From positions 1-64,000 of the forward strand of contig CANQOQ010000002.1 in assembly GCA_947625495.1 (NCBI GenBank): a DNA stretch of 64,000 nt. Direction: 5' to 3'. This DNA comes from Candidatus Gastranaerophilales bacterium (GTDB lineage: Bacteria > Cyanobacteriota > Vampirovibrionia > Gastranaerophilales > Gastranaerophilaceae). The notes beneath the pieces were generated by a model. The model ran no database searches. It had not been told where the DNA came from and saw nothing but the letters and a program-made list of their open reading frames with translations. Of the stretch, positions 26,817 to 36,809 are shown in pieces; positions within the stretch are counted from its first letter, which is position 1, and each line of letters begins with the position of its first letter. Made by a program: the position numbers and the translations under genes.

Positions 26817-29396
26817 CTAGTCCTTATTAAAGGTTAGAGTTAATTGAGGAACATCAATTTGGCTGTTTTTGGATTTTTTGGAGGATAAATCTTTTGAATA
26901 GTCTTTTTGCATTCTGTTCATAAGATTTTGCGCTTTAGAAATAACGCTGTCAGGCAGTCCTGCCATTTTAGCCACCTGAATACCGTAGCTTTTACTTGCG
27001 CTTCCTTCAACCACTTTTCTTAAGAAACATATTTCGCCATTTTCTTCACTTAGTGTAATTCTGTAATTTTTTATCTGTTCAATAGTTTTCGGCATAACGT
27101 TTAATTCGTGATAGTGAGTCGCAAATATTGTTCTAGCTTTAATATTTTTTGCAATGTATTCGGCAACCGACCATGCAATGGCTACTCCGTCATAGGTTGA
27201 GGTGCCTCTGCCTATTTCATCAAGCAGAATCAAGCTTTTCTCGGTTGCAGTATTTAAGATATAAGCAGTTTCACTCATTTCCACCATAAAAGTAGACTGA
27301 CCCAAAGATAAATCATCAACAGCCCCGACACGGGTAAAGATTTTATCAACAATACCAATTCTTGCATAAGAAGCCGGAACAAATGAACCTATTTGCGCCA
27401 AAAGAACTATTAGTGCATTTTGTCTCATATAGGTGGATTTACCTGCCATATTAGGGCCTGTAAGTATCATGAACTGTGTATCTTCAAAATTTTTGGTGTC
27501 TGCAATAAGTTTTAAATCGTTAGGTACGTACTCTCCCATAGGCAGAATTTTTTCGACAACGGGGTGTCTGCCGTCTTTAATGTATAATTCATCCGAATCA
27601 ACAATTTCAGGTTTTATATAATTAGATTCAATAGCGGTTTGAGCAAATGAAAGAATAACATCAACTTTAGAGAGGAAATGCGCAGTTTCCTTTAGTAAAT
27701 CAACATAACTTTTTGAGTATTCAACCAAATCATTATAAATTTTTTGCTCAAGTTCGTTTGCTTTATATTGGGCTGAGAGAACATCATTTTCATGTTTTTT
27801 AAGTTCTTCCGTCATAAACCTTTCAACATTGGTCAATGTTTGTTTTCGCACATAATTAACGGGAACTTGAGAAAGATTAGATTTTGTAATTTCAATAAAG
27901 AACCCGAAATTCCTGTTATAAGAAACTCTGAGGTTTTTAATTCCGGTTTTTTCTTTTTCATTTTCTTCAAAATTTTTAAGCCACTCTTCCCCGCCCGTTA
28001 AAAGACTTCTATAATAATCTAAATCAGCATTGACATTTTCATTAATAACACCGCCGTCTTTATAGTTATAAGGCGCATCTTCAGATATTGTTCTATTTAT
28101 AATAGAAGCAAAATCTACCAGCTCGCTGCTGTTTTTTATAAAACCGTTCAGATATTCATTTTCAAAATTTTTAAAAATACTTTCAAAATTTGGTATTAAA
28201 GAAAGCGTATATTTAAGTGCAAGAAAATCTTTAGGATTAATACTTCCGTTAGAAAGTTTAACGGCAAGTCTTTCTATATCGCAGATTTTATTTAGAAGAT
28301 TAGACAAATTGATTCTGTCATTAGGTTTTTTAATAAGTTCATCAACGGCATTTTGTCTTTTTTGAATTTCAACAATATTTTTAACCGGCTGCATAATCCA
28401 GCTTTTTAACAATCTTGAACCCATTGACGTTTTTACGTTATCTATAGCCCAATATAGACTTCCGTATTTCTGTTTGTCTCTTGAAGTTTCAATTAATTCT
28501 AAATTTCTTCTTGTATTTGCATCAATTGATACAAATTCAGATAAAGAATAAGGTGATATTATATCAAACTTAGGAATATTGCCTTTTTGAGTTGCAATAA
28601 TATAATCTATAACTGCCCCTGCCGCAAGAAAAGCCTGTGTATATTCAGAAAATCCGAATGATTCAAGTGATGTAACATTAAATAATTTTTTAATATTATT
28701 TTTTGCTTTTTCTTCATCAAAAGATGAATACGACATTAAAGTACAAGGATAATTTAAAGTAATTTCATCAGGCAAATCCGGTTTTTCATCGGGTACTATT
28801 TGGAAAGGAAGCACTTTCTGTTTTTTTGCTGGAACAAGTATTTCAACAGGTTTTATTCTGGATAATTCAGACAAAATATCTTTTAAAGTGCCTTTAGTTA
28901 CTTTAAATTCCCCCGTTGAAATATCGGTATAAGCAAGTCCATAAATATTATTTACATTAATAATAGCAGCTAAATAATTATTACCTTCAGCATCAAGAAG
29001 ATTAGTTTCCGTAATGGTGCCTGCGGTAATCATTTTAACAATATCCCGTTTAACAAGACCTTTAGCTTCTTTGGGATCTTCCAATTGTTCACAAACAGCA
29101 ACTTTAAAGTTTTTCTCCAACAATTTTGGGATATAAGTATTAAGAGATTTAACGGGAATTCCTGCCATAGGAACTTTACCGACAGTTCCGCAATCTTTAT
29201 GAGTCAATGTAAGATTTAATTCCCGATTAAAGACTATGGCATCTTCACAAAATCCCTCATAAAAATCTCCCATTCTGTATAATAAAACAACTCCCTGATA
29301 ATTTCTTTTTATATCAAGAAACTGTTTAAGCATGGGAGATGCATCTTCATAATTTATATCGCAACTGTTAGAATTCTTGATTTCTTCATTTATCAT
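26817..29396 (-). CDS. mutS: DNA mismatch repair protein MutS
   Basis: 859 aa. The N-terminal mismatch-binding domain has the GDFYE element (Phe-x-Glu) near residue 43. Connector, lever and clamp domains follow. The ATPase shows Walker A GPNMAGKSTY, Walker B LILLDEIGRGTS and a FATHYHEL switch. MutS recognises mispairs and recruits MutL, which is not in the window. The Shine-Dalgarno is poor, but the start fits family homologues. Confidence 0.97.
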   Translation of the reverse strand: MINEEIKNSNSCDINYEDASPMLKQFLDIKRNYQGVVLLYRMGDFYEGFCEDAIVFNRELNLTLTHKDCGTVGKVPMAGIPVKSLNTYIPKLLEKNFKVAVCEQLEDPKEAKGLVKRDIVKMITAGTITETNLLDAEGNNYLAAIINVNNIYGLAYTDISTGEFKVTKGTLKDILSELSRIKPVEILVPAKKQKVLPFQIVPDEKPDLPDEITLNYPCTLMSYSSFDEEKAKNNIKKLFNVTSLESFGFSEYTQAFLAAGAVIDYIIATQKGNIPKFDIISPYSLSEFVSIDANTRRNLELIETSRDKQKYGSLYWAIDNVKTSMGSRLLKSWIMQPVKNIVEIQKRQNAVDELIKKPNDRINLSNLLNKICDIERLAVKLSNGSINPKDFLALKYTLSLIPNFESIFKNFENEYLNGFIKNSSELVDFASIINRTISEDAPYNYKDGGVINENVNADLDYYRSLLTGGEEWLKNFEENEKEKTGIKNLRVSYNRNFGFFIEITKSNLSQVPVNYVRKQTLTNVERFMTEELKKHENDVLSAQYKANELEQKIYNDLVEYSKSYVDLLKETAHFLSKVDVILSFAQTAIESNYIKPEIVDSDELYIKDGRHPVVEKILPMGEYVPNDLKLIADTKNFEDTQFMILTGPNMAGKSTYMRQNALIVLLAQIGSFVPASYARIGIVDKIFTRVGAVDDLSLGQSTFMVEMSETAYILNTATEKSLILLDEIGRGTSTYDGVAIAWSVAEYIAKNIKARTIFATHYHELNVMPKTIEQIKNYRITLSEENGEICFLRKVVEGSASKSYGIQVAKMAGLPDSVISKAQNLMNRMQKDYSKDLSSKKSKNSQIDVPQLTLTFNKD

Positions 29397-29406
29397 AGCT
29401 ATACTT

Positions 29407-29435
29407 AATGTAATATAAATTCAGGTATTTTTCAA
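29407..29435 (-). promoter_or_regulatory. Possible mutS promoter
   Basis: On the minus strand TTGAAA (29430-29435) and TACATT (29407-29412) are 17 bases apart, just before the mutS start. This predicts a very short leader. Confidence 0.35.
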
Positions 29436-29455
29436 TTAAAAATGAAGGAGTTTTA

Positions 29456-30082
29456 ATGAAAGGTTGTCTAAGTATTATAATTAAAACAGTTATAGCCGTA
29501 CTTGTATTTTTCGGACTTGTTTATATAGGAGCAGTAGATTTTATAAAGGAAAAAATAAATGAAAAAACAAATCCGCCTCAAGAAGAATTAATTGATAAAA
29601 CAAAAGATATTGTTGATTTATCTGAAATTGACGAAGAATACACAATAGATAAAAACCTTAAAATATTAAAAAACCGAATGATAATAGCCGAACACAATGC
29701 TTCCGGTCAAAAAATGATTATAATTGAACCGAGAAAAGAAAATATAATTACAAAAGAAGATATTGAAAGCGATGATTTTCAGGAAAAACTTGAAAATATA
29801 CTTAAAAAATATAAATATCAGCTTATAAAATTCAACAAAATAGAAACAGAAAAAAAAGGAAAATTTGAAGGTTTATCACAAGAAATACCATATACAAAAG
29901 TAAAAGTTGAAATAGCAAATCTTCCGGTTAAAGATATGGAAGGGATTATAGGTATAGCAGAACTTGATAACGGTAAAAATTTGATAATCATTTCGGCAAA
30001 TGAAAAGGGAAAATATTCTCAAATCGTAACGGAAGCATTTTTTAAGAAAGTAAATAAATGCAAAAACAATACGAAAGATTAA
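29456..30082 (+). CDS. Hypothetical protein with N-terminal TM anchor
   Basis: 208 aa. An N-terminal TM or uncleaved signal (residues 5-27, SIIIKTVIAVLVFFGLVYIG) is followed by a soluble, charged alpha/beta domain with no recognised motif (AEHNASGQKMIIIEP; IGIAELDNGKNLIIIS). AAGGAG lies six bases before the ATG. The last 25 bases overlap ribD, so the two are probably co-transcribed. Function unknown. Confidence 0.7.
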   Translation: MKGCLSIIIKTVIAVLVFFGLVYIGAVDFIKEKINEKTNPPQEELIDKTKDIVDLSEIDEEYTIDKNLKILKNRMIIAEHNASGQKMIIIEPRKENIITKEDIESDDFQEKLENILKKYKYQLIKFNKIETEKKGKFEGLSQEIPYTKVKVEIANLPVKDMEGIIGIAELDNGKNLIIISANEKGKYSQIVTEAFFKKVNKCKNNTKD

Positions 30083-31155
30083 TGAGAAGATGTATAAAGC
30101 TTGCAAAAAGAGGATACGGCAGAGTATCACCAAATCCGCTTGTAGGCGCAGTTATTTTTGATGATGATTTTAATATTATATCGGAAGGCTGGCATGAAAA
30201 ATACGGCGAAAACCATGCCGAAAGAAATGCAATTTTAAAAGCTAAAGGGGATTTAAAAGGTAAATCCATAATAGTAAATTTAGAACCATGTTCACATTTT
30301 GGGAAGACCCCGCCATGCTGTGATTTAATTATTGAAAAAGGATTTAAAAGAGTTATAGCGGGCATGACAGATCCTAATCCAAAGGTAGCAGGAGAAGGTA
30401 TAAAAAGGCTTAAGAGGGCAGGCATTGAAGTAATAGTTGGGGTTCTTGAAGATGAATGCCGGAGCCTTAATAAAATATTTTTGAAAAATCAAATAAAGAA
30501 TGAACCTTATATAACAATTAAAACAGCTTCAACACTCGACGGTAAAATTGCAGCCAAAACAGGTTCTTCAAAATGGATTACGGATGACGCCTCAAGAAGA
30601 GAAGTACAGAAACTAAGAAATATTTATGATGCAATTTTAACATCATCTTCAACTGTTATAAAAGACAATCCTTCATTAACATGCAGGTTGAAAAAAGGCA
30701 GAAATCCAATAAGAATAATACTTGATACAAATCTTAACACCTCAAAAGACTCAAAAGTATATAATAATGACGGAACAAGAGTTATTGTTGCCGTTTCAGA
30801 TAAAATATCCGATAAACAAATAAAAAATCATGCCGAAAATGCTGAATTTGTAAAATGCCCTTTGAAAAACGGACATATAGACATAAAAAAAGCCGTACAA
30901 ATATTGTATGAAAAAGGTATAAAAAGTATACTCGTTGAATCCGGAGGAATGCTTAATAAATCTTTTATTGAAGAAAATCTGGCTGACGATTTAATACAAT
31001 TTATTGCTCCCAAAATACTGGGTGATAAAGAAGCATACAATTTTGTTTACGGTTTTAGCAGAAATAATATATCGGAATGTAACAATTTAAAAATAATATC
31101 GACTAAAATACTAAAAAACGATATAATATTACACAGTGTTTTTGAAGGGAAATAG
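30058..31155 (+). CDS. ribD: Bifunctional riboflavin deaminase-reductase RibD
   Basis: 365 aa. The N-terminal deaminase has the zinc ligands in NHAERNAI and EPCSHFGKTPPCC. The C-terminal reductase (about 145-365) has ITIKTASTLDGKIA and VESGGMLNKSF. It performs the second and third steps of riboflavin synthesis. No other rib genes are in the window. The start overlaps the upstream unknown gene. Confidence 0.95.
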   Translation: MQKQYERLMRRCIKLAKRGYGRVSPNPLVGAVIFDDDFNIISEGWHEKYGENHAERNAILKAKGDLKGKSIIVNLEPCSHFGKTPPCCDLIIEKGFKRVIAGMTDPNPKVAGEGIKRLKRAGIEVIVGVLEDECRSLNKIFLKNQIKNEPYITIKTASTLDGKIAAKTGSSKWITDDASRREVQKLRNIYDAILTSSSTVIKDNPSLTCRLKKGRNPIRIILDTNLNTSKDSKVYNNDGTRVIVAVSDKISDKQIKNHAENAEFVKCPLKNGHIDIKKAVQILYEKGIKSILVESGGMLNKSFIEENLADDLIQFIAPKILGDKEAYNFVYGFSRNNISECNNLKIISTKILKNDIILHSVFEGK

Positions 31156-31175
31156 GTTCTGTCAGGGAAAAATAC

Positions 31176-31499
31176 ATGATTAAAAATGTTTCACAAAGCA
31201 AAATATTTTTTACATCGCAAAATGCAGTTAATAACGAAAAGAAACAAAATAATTATAGGACAGCTGCACCTGCCATTGTAAAATATGCTGACAGTTTTGT
31301 AAATCATTCTGTAAAATCAACCCCTGTACTTATAGGTATGACATTTTTATGGTCATTAATAGATAATGCATCAACGGCTATACCTGTAAGAAAAGCTTTG
31401 GTAAGAAATATAAAAGGATTTTTCTTACCGGTTTTAATCGGTTCATCAGCACTATTAACTTATTTGGAAAACAAAAAAACTAAAAATGCCGAAAAATAA
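31176..31499 (+). CDS. Small membrane hypothetical protein
   Basis: 107 aa with a polar N-terminus (MIKNVSQSKIFFTSQ) and two weak hydrophobic segments (about 48-64 and 84-97). AGGGAAAA precedes the ATG, 20 bases after ribD. It resembles in layout the other short unknown membrane proteins of this window. Not recognised. Confidence 0.6.
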   Translation: MIKNVSQSKIFFTSQNAVNNEKKQNNYRTAAPAIVKYADSFVNHSVKSTPVLIGMTFLWSLIDNASTAIPVRKALVRNIKGFFLPVLIGSSALLTYLENKKTKNAEK

Positions 31500-31521
31500 A
31501 ATTTTATTGTATAATTAAATC

Positions 31522-33120
31522 ATGACACAAGACTTAGCAGAAAAAATATATAATTTACAAAAAAGTGTACTGGAGCTTCACAATCTTTTTGATTTGAATA
31601 TGGTAGCAAACCAGTCTCGCTCGGTTGAAGATTTACTATCAAAAGTATCTGTTTTAATAAAATCATCTCTGGGACTTAATAATATAAGATTTTTTCTGAA
31701 CAATAACGGAATATTTCAAACAAAGAATATTGCCTCCGGAAATGACTTAGATTTTGAATTTAACTCAGATAACGCTCCGTTTTTGCAAAACAATAATGAA
31801 GAATTAATAAAAATAATAAATCAAGACGGGACATATATATACAGCGCTTTTTGGAATACTTATAAATTAGGCGAGCTTGAAAGCGAATATATAAAAATAT
31901 TTTATAATGATGATATGCCGTTTTGTGTTGCTTTTATCGGGAAAAAGGAAGATAAAACCGATTTTAACGAAGATGATATCAAATATTTAAATCAAATTTT
32001 TAACTGTATAGATCCGATACTTAGAAAGTTTATAAAAACACAAGAGCAGGAAGCTAAGATTTTAGATTTAAATAAGACGCTGCATAATTTATCTATATTA
32101 TATAACATCTCACAGGCAGTTAATTTTATAGATGATTTAAAAAGATTAATAAGCGTTATCCTTGATAAAGCTATTGATACCATAAATGCGGAAAAAGGCT
32201 CATTAATGCTGTATGATTCGTCTGATAATACTTTGCAGGTAAAAGTAGTATACGGATTAAAGGACAAAAAATACGAAGACGATATAAACAACGGACTCAT
32301 AGAATGCCGTAAGATACCGCCAGACAGCGGAATAGCAGGAAAAGTATTTACGGAAAAGAAATCAATAATTACCAATTTGGGAGGCAGAGACCCCAGATTT
32401 GACCAATTTAGCGGTGATGATAATATATCCTCTTTAATATGTGTTCCGTTAATAGCAAAAGGTGAATGTATAGGTATTATAAATATTACGAACAAGAAAA
32501 ACGGAAAACTTTTTAATAAAAAGGATTTAGAATTCGTAGAGGCACTGGCAAATCAGGCTGCTATTGCGGTTGATAATGCACAGTTATATGAACTTGCTAC
32601 AAAAGACGGTTTAACAAAATTATATATTCATAGGCACTTCTATTTCTTATTGGAATCTGAAATAAAAAGGGTGCAGAGATATCACCATGTATTATCACTA
32701 ATAATGATGGATATAGATAATTTTAAACATGTAAATGATACATACGGTCACTTAGTAGGTGATATGGTATTAAAAGAAATAGCATCAACAATACAAAAAA
32801 CTATAAGACACGTGGATATACCGGCAAGATACGGCGGAGAAGAATTTACGGTAATACTGCCTGAAACTGCCGCTTTAAATGCCGTTACAATTGCGGAACG
32901 CATAAGACAAAAAATAAGCGAAATAGAAGTTAAAGTTGATGAAAATACAATAATAAGACCTACGGTAAGTATAGGAATATCGGAATATCCGAATGCGGCC
33001 GATAACATAACTGAACTGATCGATTGGGCTGATAAAGCTTTATATACTTCAAAAGAAAACGGGAAAAACTGTATTCATCTTTATTTTGACGGTCAGTTTA
33101 CAAGATATAATCCTTCTTAA
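31522..33120 (+). CDS. GAF-GGDEF diguanylate cyclase
   Basis: 532 aa. The N-terminal region (about 1-175) looks like a degenerate GAF-type sensor. A clear GAF domain spans about 190-350 (NAEKGSLMLYD; PPDSGIAGKVF; SLICVPLIAKGECIGIINITNKK). The catalytic GGDEF domain follows (about 365-525) with DIDNFKHVNDTYGHLVGD and the active loop RYGGEEF. RHVD five residues before GGEEF is a product-inhibition I-site, so both c-di-GMP synthesis and feedback look intact. No TM segment. A TATAAT lies at 31510-31515, only six bases before the ATG, and no Shine-Dalgarno is seen, so the transcript may be leaderless. Confidence 0.93.
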   Translation: MTQDLAEKIYNLQKSVLELHNLFDLNMVANQSRSVEDLLSKVSVLIKSSLGLNNIRFFLNNNGIFQTKNIASGNDLDFEFNSDNAPFLQNNNEELIKIINQDGTYIYSAFWNTYKLGELESEYIKIFYNDDMPFCVAFIGKKEDKTDFNEDDIKYLNQIFNCIDPILRKFIKTQEQEAKILDLNKTLHNLSILYNISQAVNFIDDLKRLISVILDKAIDTINAEKGSLMLYDSSDNTLQVKVVYGLKDKKYEDDINNGLIECRKIPPDSGIAGKVFTEKKSIITNLGGRDPRFDQFSGDDNISSLICVPLIAKGECIGIINITNKKNGKLFNKKDLEFVEALANQAAIAVDNAQLYELATKDGLTKLYIHRHFYFLLESEIKRVQRYHHVLSLIMMDIDNFKHVNDTYGHLVGDMVLKEIASTIQKTIRHVDIPARYGGEEFTVILPETAALNAVTIAERIRQKISEIEVKVDENTIIRPTVSIGISEYPNAADNITELIDWADKALYTSKENGKNCIHLYFDGQFTRYNPS

Positions 33121-33228
33121 AAATATAATTTGTAAATAATCCTAAACATTTCATTATGTTAAATAATCTTATATGAATTATTGCAATATAATTGTAATGT
33201 AAGTAAATAATATTCAAAGGTAAAAATC

Positions 33229-33711
33229 TTGAAAACGGCGATATATCCGGGGAGTTTTGATCCTATAACAAAGGGGCATTTGGATGTTCTAAAGAGGGCA
33301 TGCGCCATTTTCGATAAAGTAATACTGGTAGTATCAGTTAATATGAATAAAAAAAGTTTTTTACCGCTTGAAGACAGATTAAAACTTATAAAAGAGAGCT
33401 GCAGTGATATTGAAAATGTCGAAATAGACAGCTATGACGGATTAACAATAGAATATGCAAAAAAAAGAAATGCCAATGTATTAATAAGAGGACTGAGGGC
33501 GGTATCTGATTTTGAGTATGAAATGCAGTTATCACAGGCAAACAGTGCGCTGTCATCCGATATACATACGGTGTTTTTAATAACAAAACCAAAATACAAT
33601 TTTATATCATCCGGTACGGTAAGAGAAATAGCACTAATGAAAGGCGATGTATCCAAATTTGTACCGGAGCCGGTAGCAAAATACTTAGAAAATAAATATA
33701 TGAAAGGTTAA
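33229..33711 (+). CDS. coaD: Phosphopantetheine adenylyltransferase
   Basis: 160 aa. Joins ATP and 4'-phosphopantetheine to dephospho-CoA. YPGSFDPITKGHLD (nucleotide-binding TxGH), RGLRAVSDFEYEMQ and ISSGTVREIA are all present. The start is TTG 33229, set by AAAGGT about nine bases upstream and by the usual N-terminus of the family. It heads a unit with the coiled-coil gene and dnaB. Confidence 0.96.
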   Translation: MKTAIYPGSFDPITKGHLDVLKRACAIFDKVILVVSVNMNKKSFLPLEDRLKLIKESCSDIENVEIDSYDGLTIEYAKKRNANVLIRGLRAVSDFEYEMQLSQANSALSSDIHTVFLITKPKYNFISSGTVREIALMKGDVSKFVPEPVAKYLENKYMKG

Positions 33712-33715
33712 AACC

Positions 33716-34291
33716 ATGACAGAACTGAGAGTAAGTCATTTAATAGATGAAGCGGATGAATTATTAGATAATAAATTCCATGTTGGAAGTTATTGTTTAT
33801 TTATGAACACGGATGACTTGCAGGATATATTAGGAAAAATAAGAGCTATTCTGCCGGAAGAAATAAGAACGGCTGAAATGATTTTGAAAAGACGTGATGA
33901 TATATATCTTGAAGCTCAAACAAGAGCAGACAGAATAATTAACGAAGCACAAAATACAGCGTCAAATATATTGAGTGAATCAGAATTAATAAGAGCTGTT
34001 AGAGAAAAAGCTGCAAAAATTCAAGAACAAGTAAAACAAAGCTGTGAAGAAATGAAAAATAAAGCGACGGAAGAAGCAGAAGCAATAAGAAGAAGCGCAT
34101 ACCAAGAAGCAATGCAGACAAGAGAAGGTGCACAATCTTATGCGGAAGAAGTTCTTGAAAAATTAAATAATACTATTGAAGAATCGCACAGAATAGTAAG
34201 AAACGGACAAGAATATTTATACGCACAAAAGAATAAAATGCGTGAAAACAACCATGAAGCCAATGCTGAAAAACAGGCTTATGCGGAATAA
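33716..34291 (+). CDS. Coiled-coil protein between coaD and dnaB
   Basis: 191 aa, Glu/Ala/Lys-rich. A short N-terminal domain (1-60: VSHLIDEADELLDNKFHVG) comes before a long helix (about 75-190) with heptads and an ARADRIINEAQ pattern like ATP-synthase b-subunit or DivIVA-type coiled coils. No TM segment, so it is not an F0 b subunit. Four bases after coaD. A cell-division or scaffold role, as for DivIVA-like proteins, is a guess. Confidence 0.75.
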   Translation: MTELRVSHLIDEADELLDNKFHVGSYCLFMNTDDLQDILGKIRAILPEEIRTAEMILKRRDDIYLEAQTRADRIINEAQNTASNILSESELIRAVREKAAKIQEQVKQSCEEMKNKATEEAEAIRRSAYQEAMQTREGAQSYAEEVLEKLNNTIEESHRIVRNGQEYLYAQKNKMRENNHEANAEKQAYAE

Positions 34292-34330
34292 AATTTAAAA
34301 GGAATGTAAGACTGATTAATCGGAGGTAAT

Positions 34331-35695
34331 TTGCCAAGTAAACTTGCAAAACAAAATGAAGCAGGTATGCTTAAATTACTGCCGCAAAGTATAGAAGCAG
34401 AAGAAGCTGTACTGGGGGCAGTACTTGTTAATCCTGTGTCGTTAGGACGAATTGTTGAATTTATTAAACCTGAAAGTTTTTATAAACCGGCTCACAGAGT
34501 TATTTATGAAGCTATGCTTGAATTATTCAAGAAAAATGAACCTATAGATATTGTTACCGTGTCGGAGTTTTTGAGGAATGAAGAAAAACTTGAAGAAGCA
34601 GGCGGAAGGGCGTATATTAACGATTTGGCACTTAATGTAGTTACAACGGCAAATGTTGAGTTTTATGCAAAAATCGTACAGGAAAAAGAAATAAAACGTG
34701 CGCTGATAAATGCAGGTTCTGAAATTGTTTCAATGTCTTATGAAAATGAAGAAACCGATATTGTTTTAGACAACGCACAAAAATTGATATTTAATATAGC
34801 ATCACAAAAAGATACGAGTGATTTAGTACCAATACAAGATTTAGTCGTATCAAGCTATGAGCAGATAGAATACAGATATAACAATAAAGATGATTTAGTC
34901 GGTGTCGACACGGGTTTTTACGATTTAAACGCATTAACATCAGGATTTCAGAAATCGGATTTAATCATACTGGCAGCACGTCCTTCTATGGGGAAAACAG
35001 CACTTGCCTTAAATTTAGCACAAAATGTAGCATTAAAAGCGAAAAAAGCCGTTGCAATATTTTCATTAGAAATGCCTAAGCAGCAGCTTGTAAAACGTAT
35101 GTTATGTTCAGAAGCGGAAGTAGATACGCAAAGAATAACGTCAGGTCACATGCAGGCTAAAGACTGGGAAAAACTAATGGATGCCATGACAAAGTTTGCG
35201 GATGCAAAAATATATATAGATGATACATCAGGCGTAACTGCAACTGATATAAAAGCAAAATGCAGAAGATTAATGATAGAAGAAAAAGATTTGGGTCTTA
35301 TTGTAATAGATTATCTACAGTTAATGGAAGGCGGAGGAAATCCCAATGACCGAAACCAGCAAATATCAGCGATTTCCCGTTCGTTAAAGAGTTTAGCAAG
35401 AGAACTTGATGTTCCTATAATTGCACTGTCACAGTTATCAAGAGGTGTAGAAGCCAGAAACGATAAGCGCCCGATGCTGTCTGACCTCAGAGATTCAGGT
35501 GCAATAGAACAAGATGCTGATATTGTTATGTTTATATACAGAGATGAATATTATAATAAAGATAACGTTGAAAATAAAGGCAAAGCAGAAATTATTATTG
35601 CAAAACACAGAAACGGTCCTGTAGGAAATATTAATTTACTGTTCCAATCAAACATTACCAAGTTTAAAAATCCGACAAAAACAAACGAGTTTTAG
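34331..35695 (+). CDS. dnaB: Replicative DNA helicase DnaB
   Basis: 454 aa. N-terminal DnaG-interacting domain (LLPQSIEAEEAVLGAVL), then the RecA-like helicase with Walker A ARPSMGKTA, Walker B LIVIDYLQLM and SRSLKSLARELDVPIIALSQLSR. The start is TTG 34331 behind GGAGG with a four-base gap; the next in-frame ATG (codon 13) would cut into the conserved N-terminus. No intein. The 3' end overlaps a small convergent gene by four bases. Confidence 0.97.
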   Translation: MPSKLAKQNEAGMLKLLPQSIEAEEAVLGAVLVNPVSLGRIVEFIKPESFYKPAHRVIYEAMLELFKKNEPIDIVTVSEFLRNEEKLEEAGGRAYINDLALNVVTTANVEFYAKIVQEKEIKRALINAGSEIVSMSYENEETDIVLDNAQKLIFNIASQKDTSDLVPIQDLVVSSYEQIEYRYNNKDDLVGVDTGFYDLNALTSGFQKSDLIILAARPSMGKTALALNLAQNVALKAKKAVAIFSLEMPKQQLVKRMLCSEAEVDTQRITSGHMQAKDWEKLMDAMTKFADAKIYIDDTSGVTATDIKAKCRRLMIEEKDLGLIVIDYLQLMEGGGNPNDRNQQISAISRSLKSLARELDVPIIALSQLSRGVEARNDKRPMLSDLRDSGAIEQDADIVMFIYRDEYYNKDNVENKGKAEIIIAKHRNGPVGNINLLFQSNITKFKNPTKTNEF

Positions 35696-35919
35696 GCTTC
35701 AATAAATAATCTTCTGCCTACAATATTAGGCTTTCCATTATAATAACCTGCAAAATATCCGCCTTTAACAGGTCGGTTTACAGCATAATTACTTCTTGAA
35801 GGAGCTTGTATAAAAGGATTTTCAAACGGATTATACCCTGTTTCTTGTTTTATGGAGGAAGTTTGTGTATTGGGAATATAGAATACTTGTGATACCAAAT
35901 TTTTTAAACTGTTTATCAT
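35692..35919 (-). CDS. Small hypothetical protein
   Basis: 75 aa with no TM segment. The middle is Pro/Asn/Tyr-rich (NPFENPFIQAPSRSNY) and the C-terminus Gly/Tyr-rich (KGGYFAGYYNGKPN). AAGGAAAA precedes the ATG with good spacing. It is convergent with dnaB and divergent from the prepilin. Probably disordered; function unknown. Confidence 0.6.
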   Translation of the reverse strand: MINSLKNLVSQVFYIPNTQTSSIKQETGYNPFENPFIQAPSRSNYAVNRPVKGGYFAGYYNGKPNIVGRRLFIEA

Positions 35920-36047
35920 TTTATTTTTTCCTTATTTACACATATTTGTTTAATAAAATTTTTTATTTTGTCATATTATGACATTATATATAATACACTT
36001 TTCTTAACATAAAAAAATGGTATTTTTGTATGAATGCTTTGATATAA

Positions 36048-36077
36048 TTGACAAATTTTGGGAATAAAGTATATAAT
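36048..36077 (+). promoter_or_regulatory. Sigma70-type promoter of the prepilin gene
   Basis: A perfect TTGACA (36048-36053), an 18-base spacer and a perfect TATAAT (36072-36077). Start expected near 36084, giving a leader of about 42 bases with GAAAGG before the ATG. It is the strongest consensus promoter I see in the window. Confidence 0.8.
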
Positions 36078-36125
36078 TGTCATATACAAAAGTCTTAATA
36101 AAAAAAGAATGAAAGGTATTAAATT

Positions 36126-36743
36126 ATGAGAAAATCAGGTTTCACTTTGGCCGAAGTATTGTTAGTATTGGTCATAATTGGTGTAGTTGCATCTTTGACA
36201 ATACCGACATTAATGAGTAATACAAGTGGAAACGAATATAAAGCCGCATTAAAAAAAGCTATAGCAACAACAGGTAACGCACTTACAATGCATTATGCAC
36301 TTGAAGGATTAACTGCACAAGATTATTCTACTGCAACAGACCTTGTAAATTATTTATTCAAAGAAAGGTTAAGTACAATAGAAGGTGCAAGTACTTTTAC
36401 GGATTCTGCTGCATGCGGCGGCGCCACTTTTACTACAGCTGACGGTATGATATTTTGTGTAACAAACTTTGCATCAGTATCGACTTCAACAGAAGGAGGG
36501 GCAAGTAATGAAGTTTGTGATTCCTATAGTAAAATTCCTTGTGCACAATCTACAACTATGCCTAATTTATGGATAGATGTAAACGGTGCTAAAAAACCAA
36601 ACAGAAGAACTATTTCTTCAAGTGCTCCAAAAGATATTTATCAAGCAATGATATATGCTCAAAGAGTTGTTCCTTACGGAACTCCTACACAAGGTGTTAT
36701 GTTTGATAACGCTAATACGGTAACAAGTTCATCATCAACATAA
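36126..36743 (+). CDS. Type IV prepilin-like protein
   Basis: 205 aa. A short basic leader MRKSG is followed by FTLAEVLLVLVIIGVVASLTI: the prepilin peptidase site (cut after Gly5), methylated Phe and Glu at mature position 5. The rest is a secreted, Ser/Thr/Ala-rich pseudopilin-like domain with four cysteines (about residues 97-140). It is monocistronic with a strong promoter and terminator, which suggests high expression. It could be a major pilin or a pseudopilin; pilT at 15899 could act on such a pilus. Confidence 0.9.
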   Translation: MRKSGFTLAEVLLVLVIIGVVASLTIPTLMSNTSGNEYKAALKKAIATTGNALTMHYALEGLTAQDYSTATDLVNYLFKERLSTIEGASTFTDSAACGGATFTTADGMIFCVTNFASVSTSTEGGASNEVCDSYSKIPCAQSTTMPNLWIDVNGAKKPNRRTISSSAPKDIYQAMIYAQRVVPYGTPTQGVMFDNANTVTSSSST

Positions 36744-36763
36744 TAAAAATTAAAATAAGATAA

Positions 36764-36798
36764 AAATCCCGTATTAATAATAAATACGGGATTTTTTT
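36764..36798. terminator. Intrinsic terminator after the prepilin gene
   Basis: Stem AAATCCCGTATT with AATACGGGATTT, loop of seven A/T bases, then a T-run. It also offers an A/T-flanked stem for convergent gatB, whose stop is at 36810. Confidence 0.9.
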
Positions 36799-36809
36799 AA
36801 TTTTCTTTA

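Noticed and set aside
33716-34291. ATP synthase subunit b
   Set aside because: The coiled coil resembles it, but there is no N-terminal TM segment and no other atp gene nearby.
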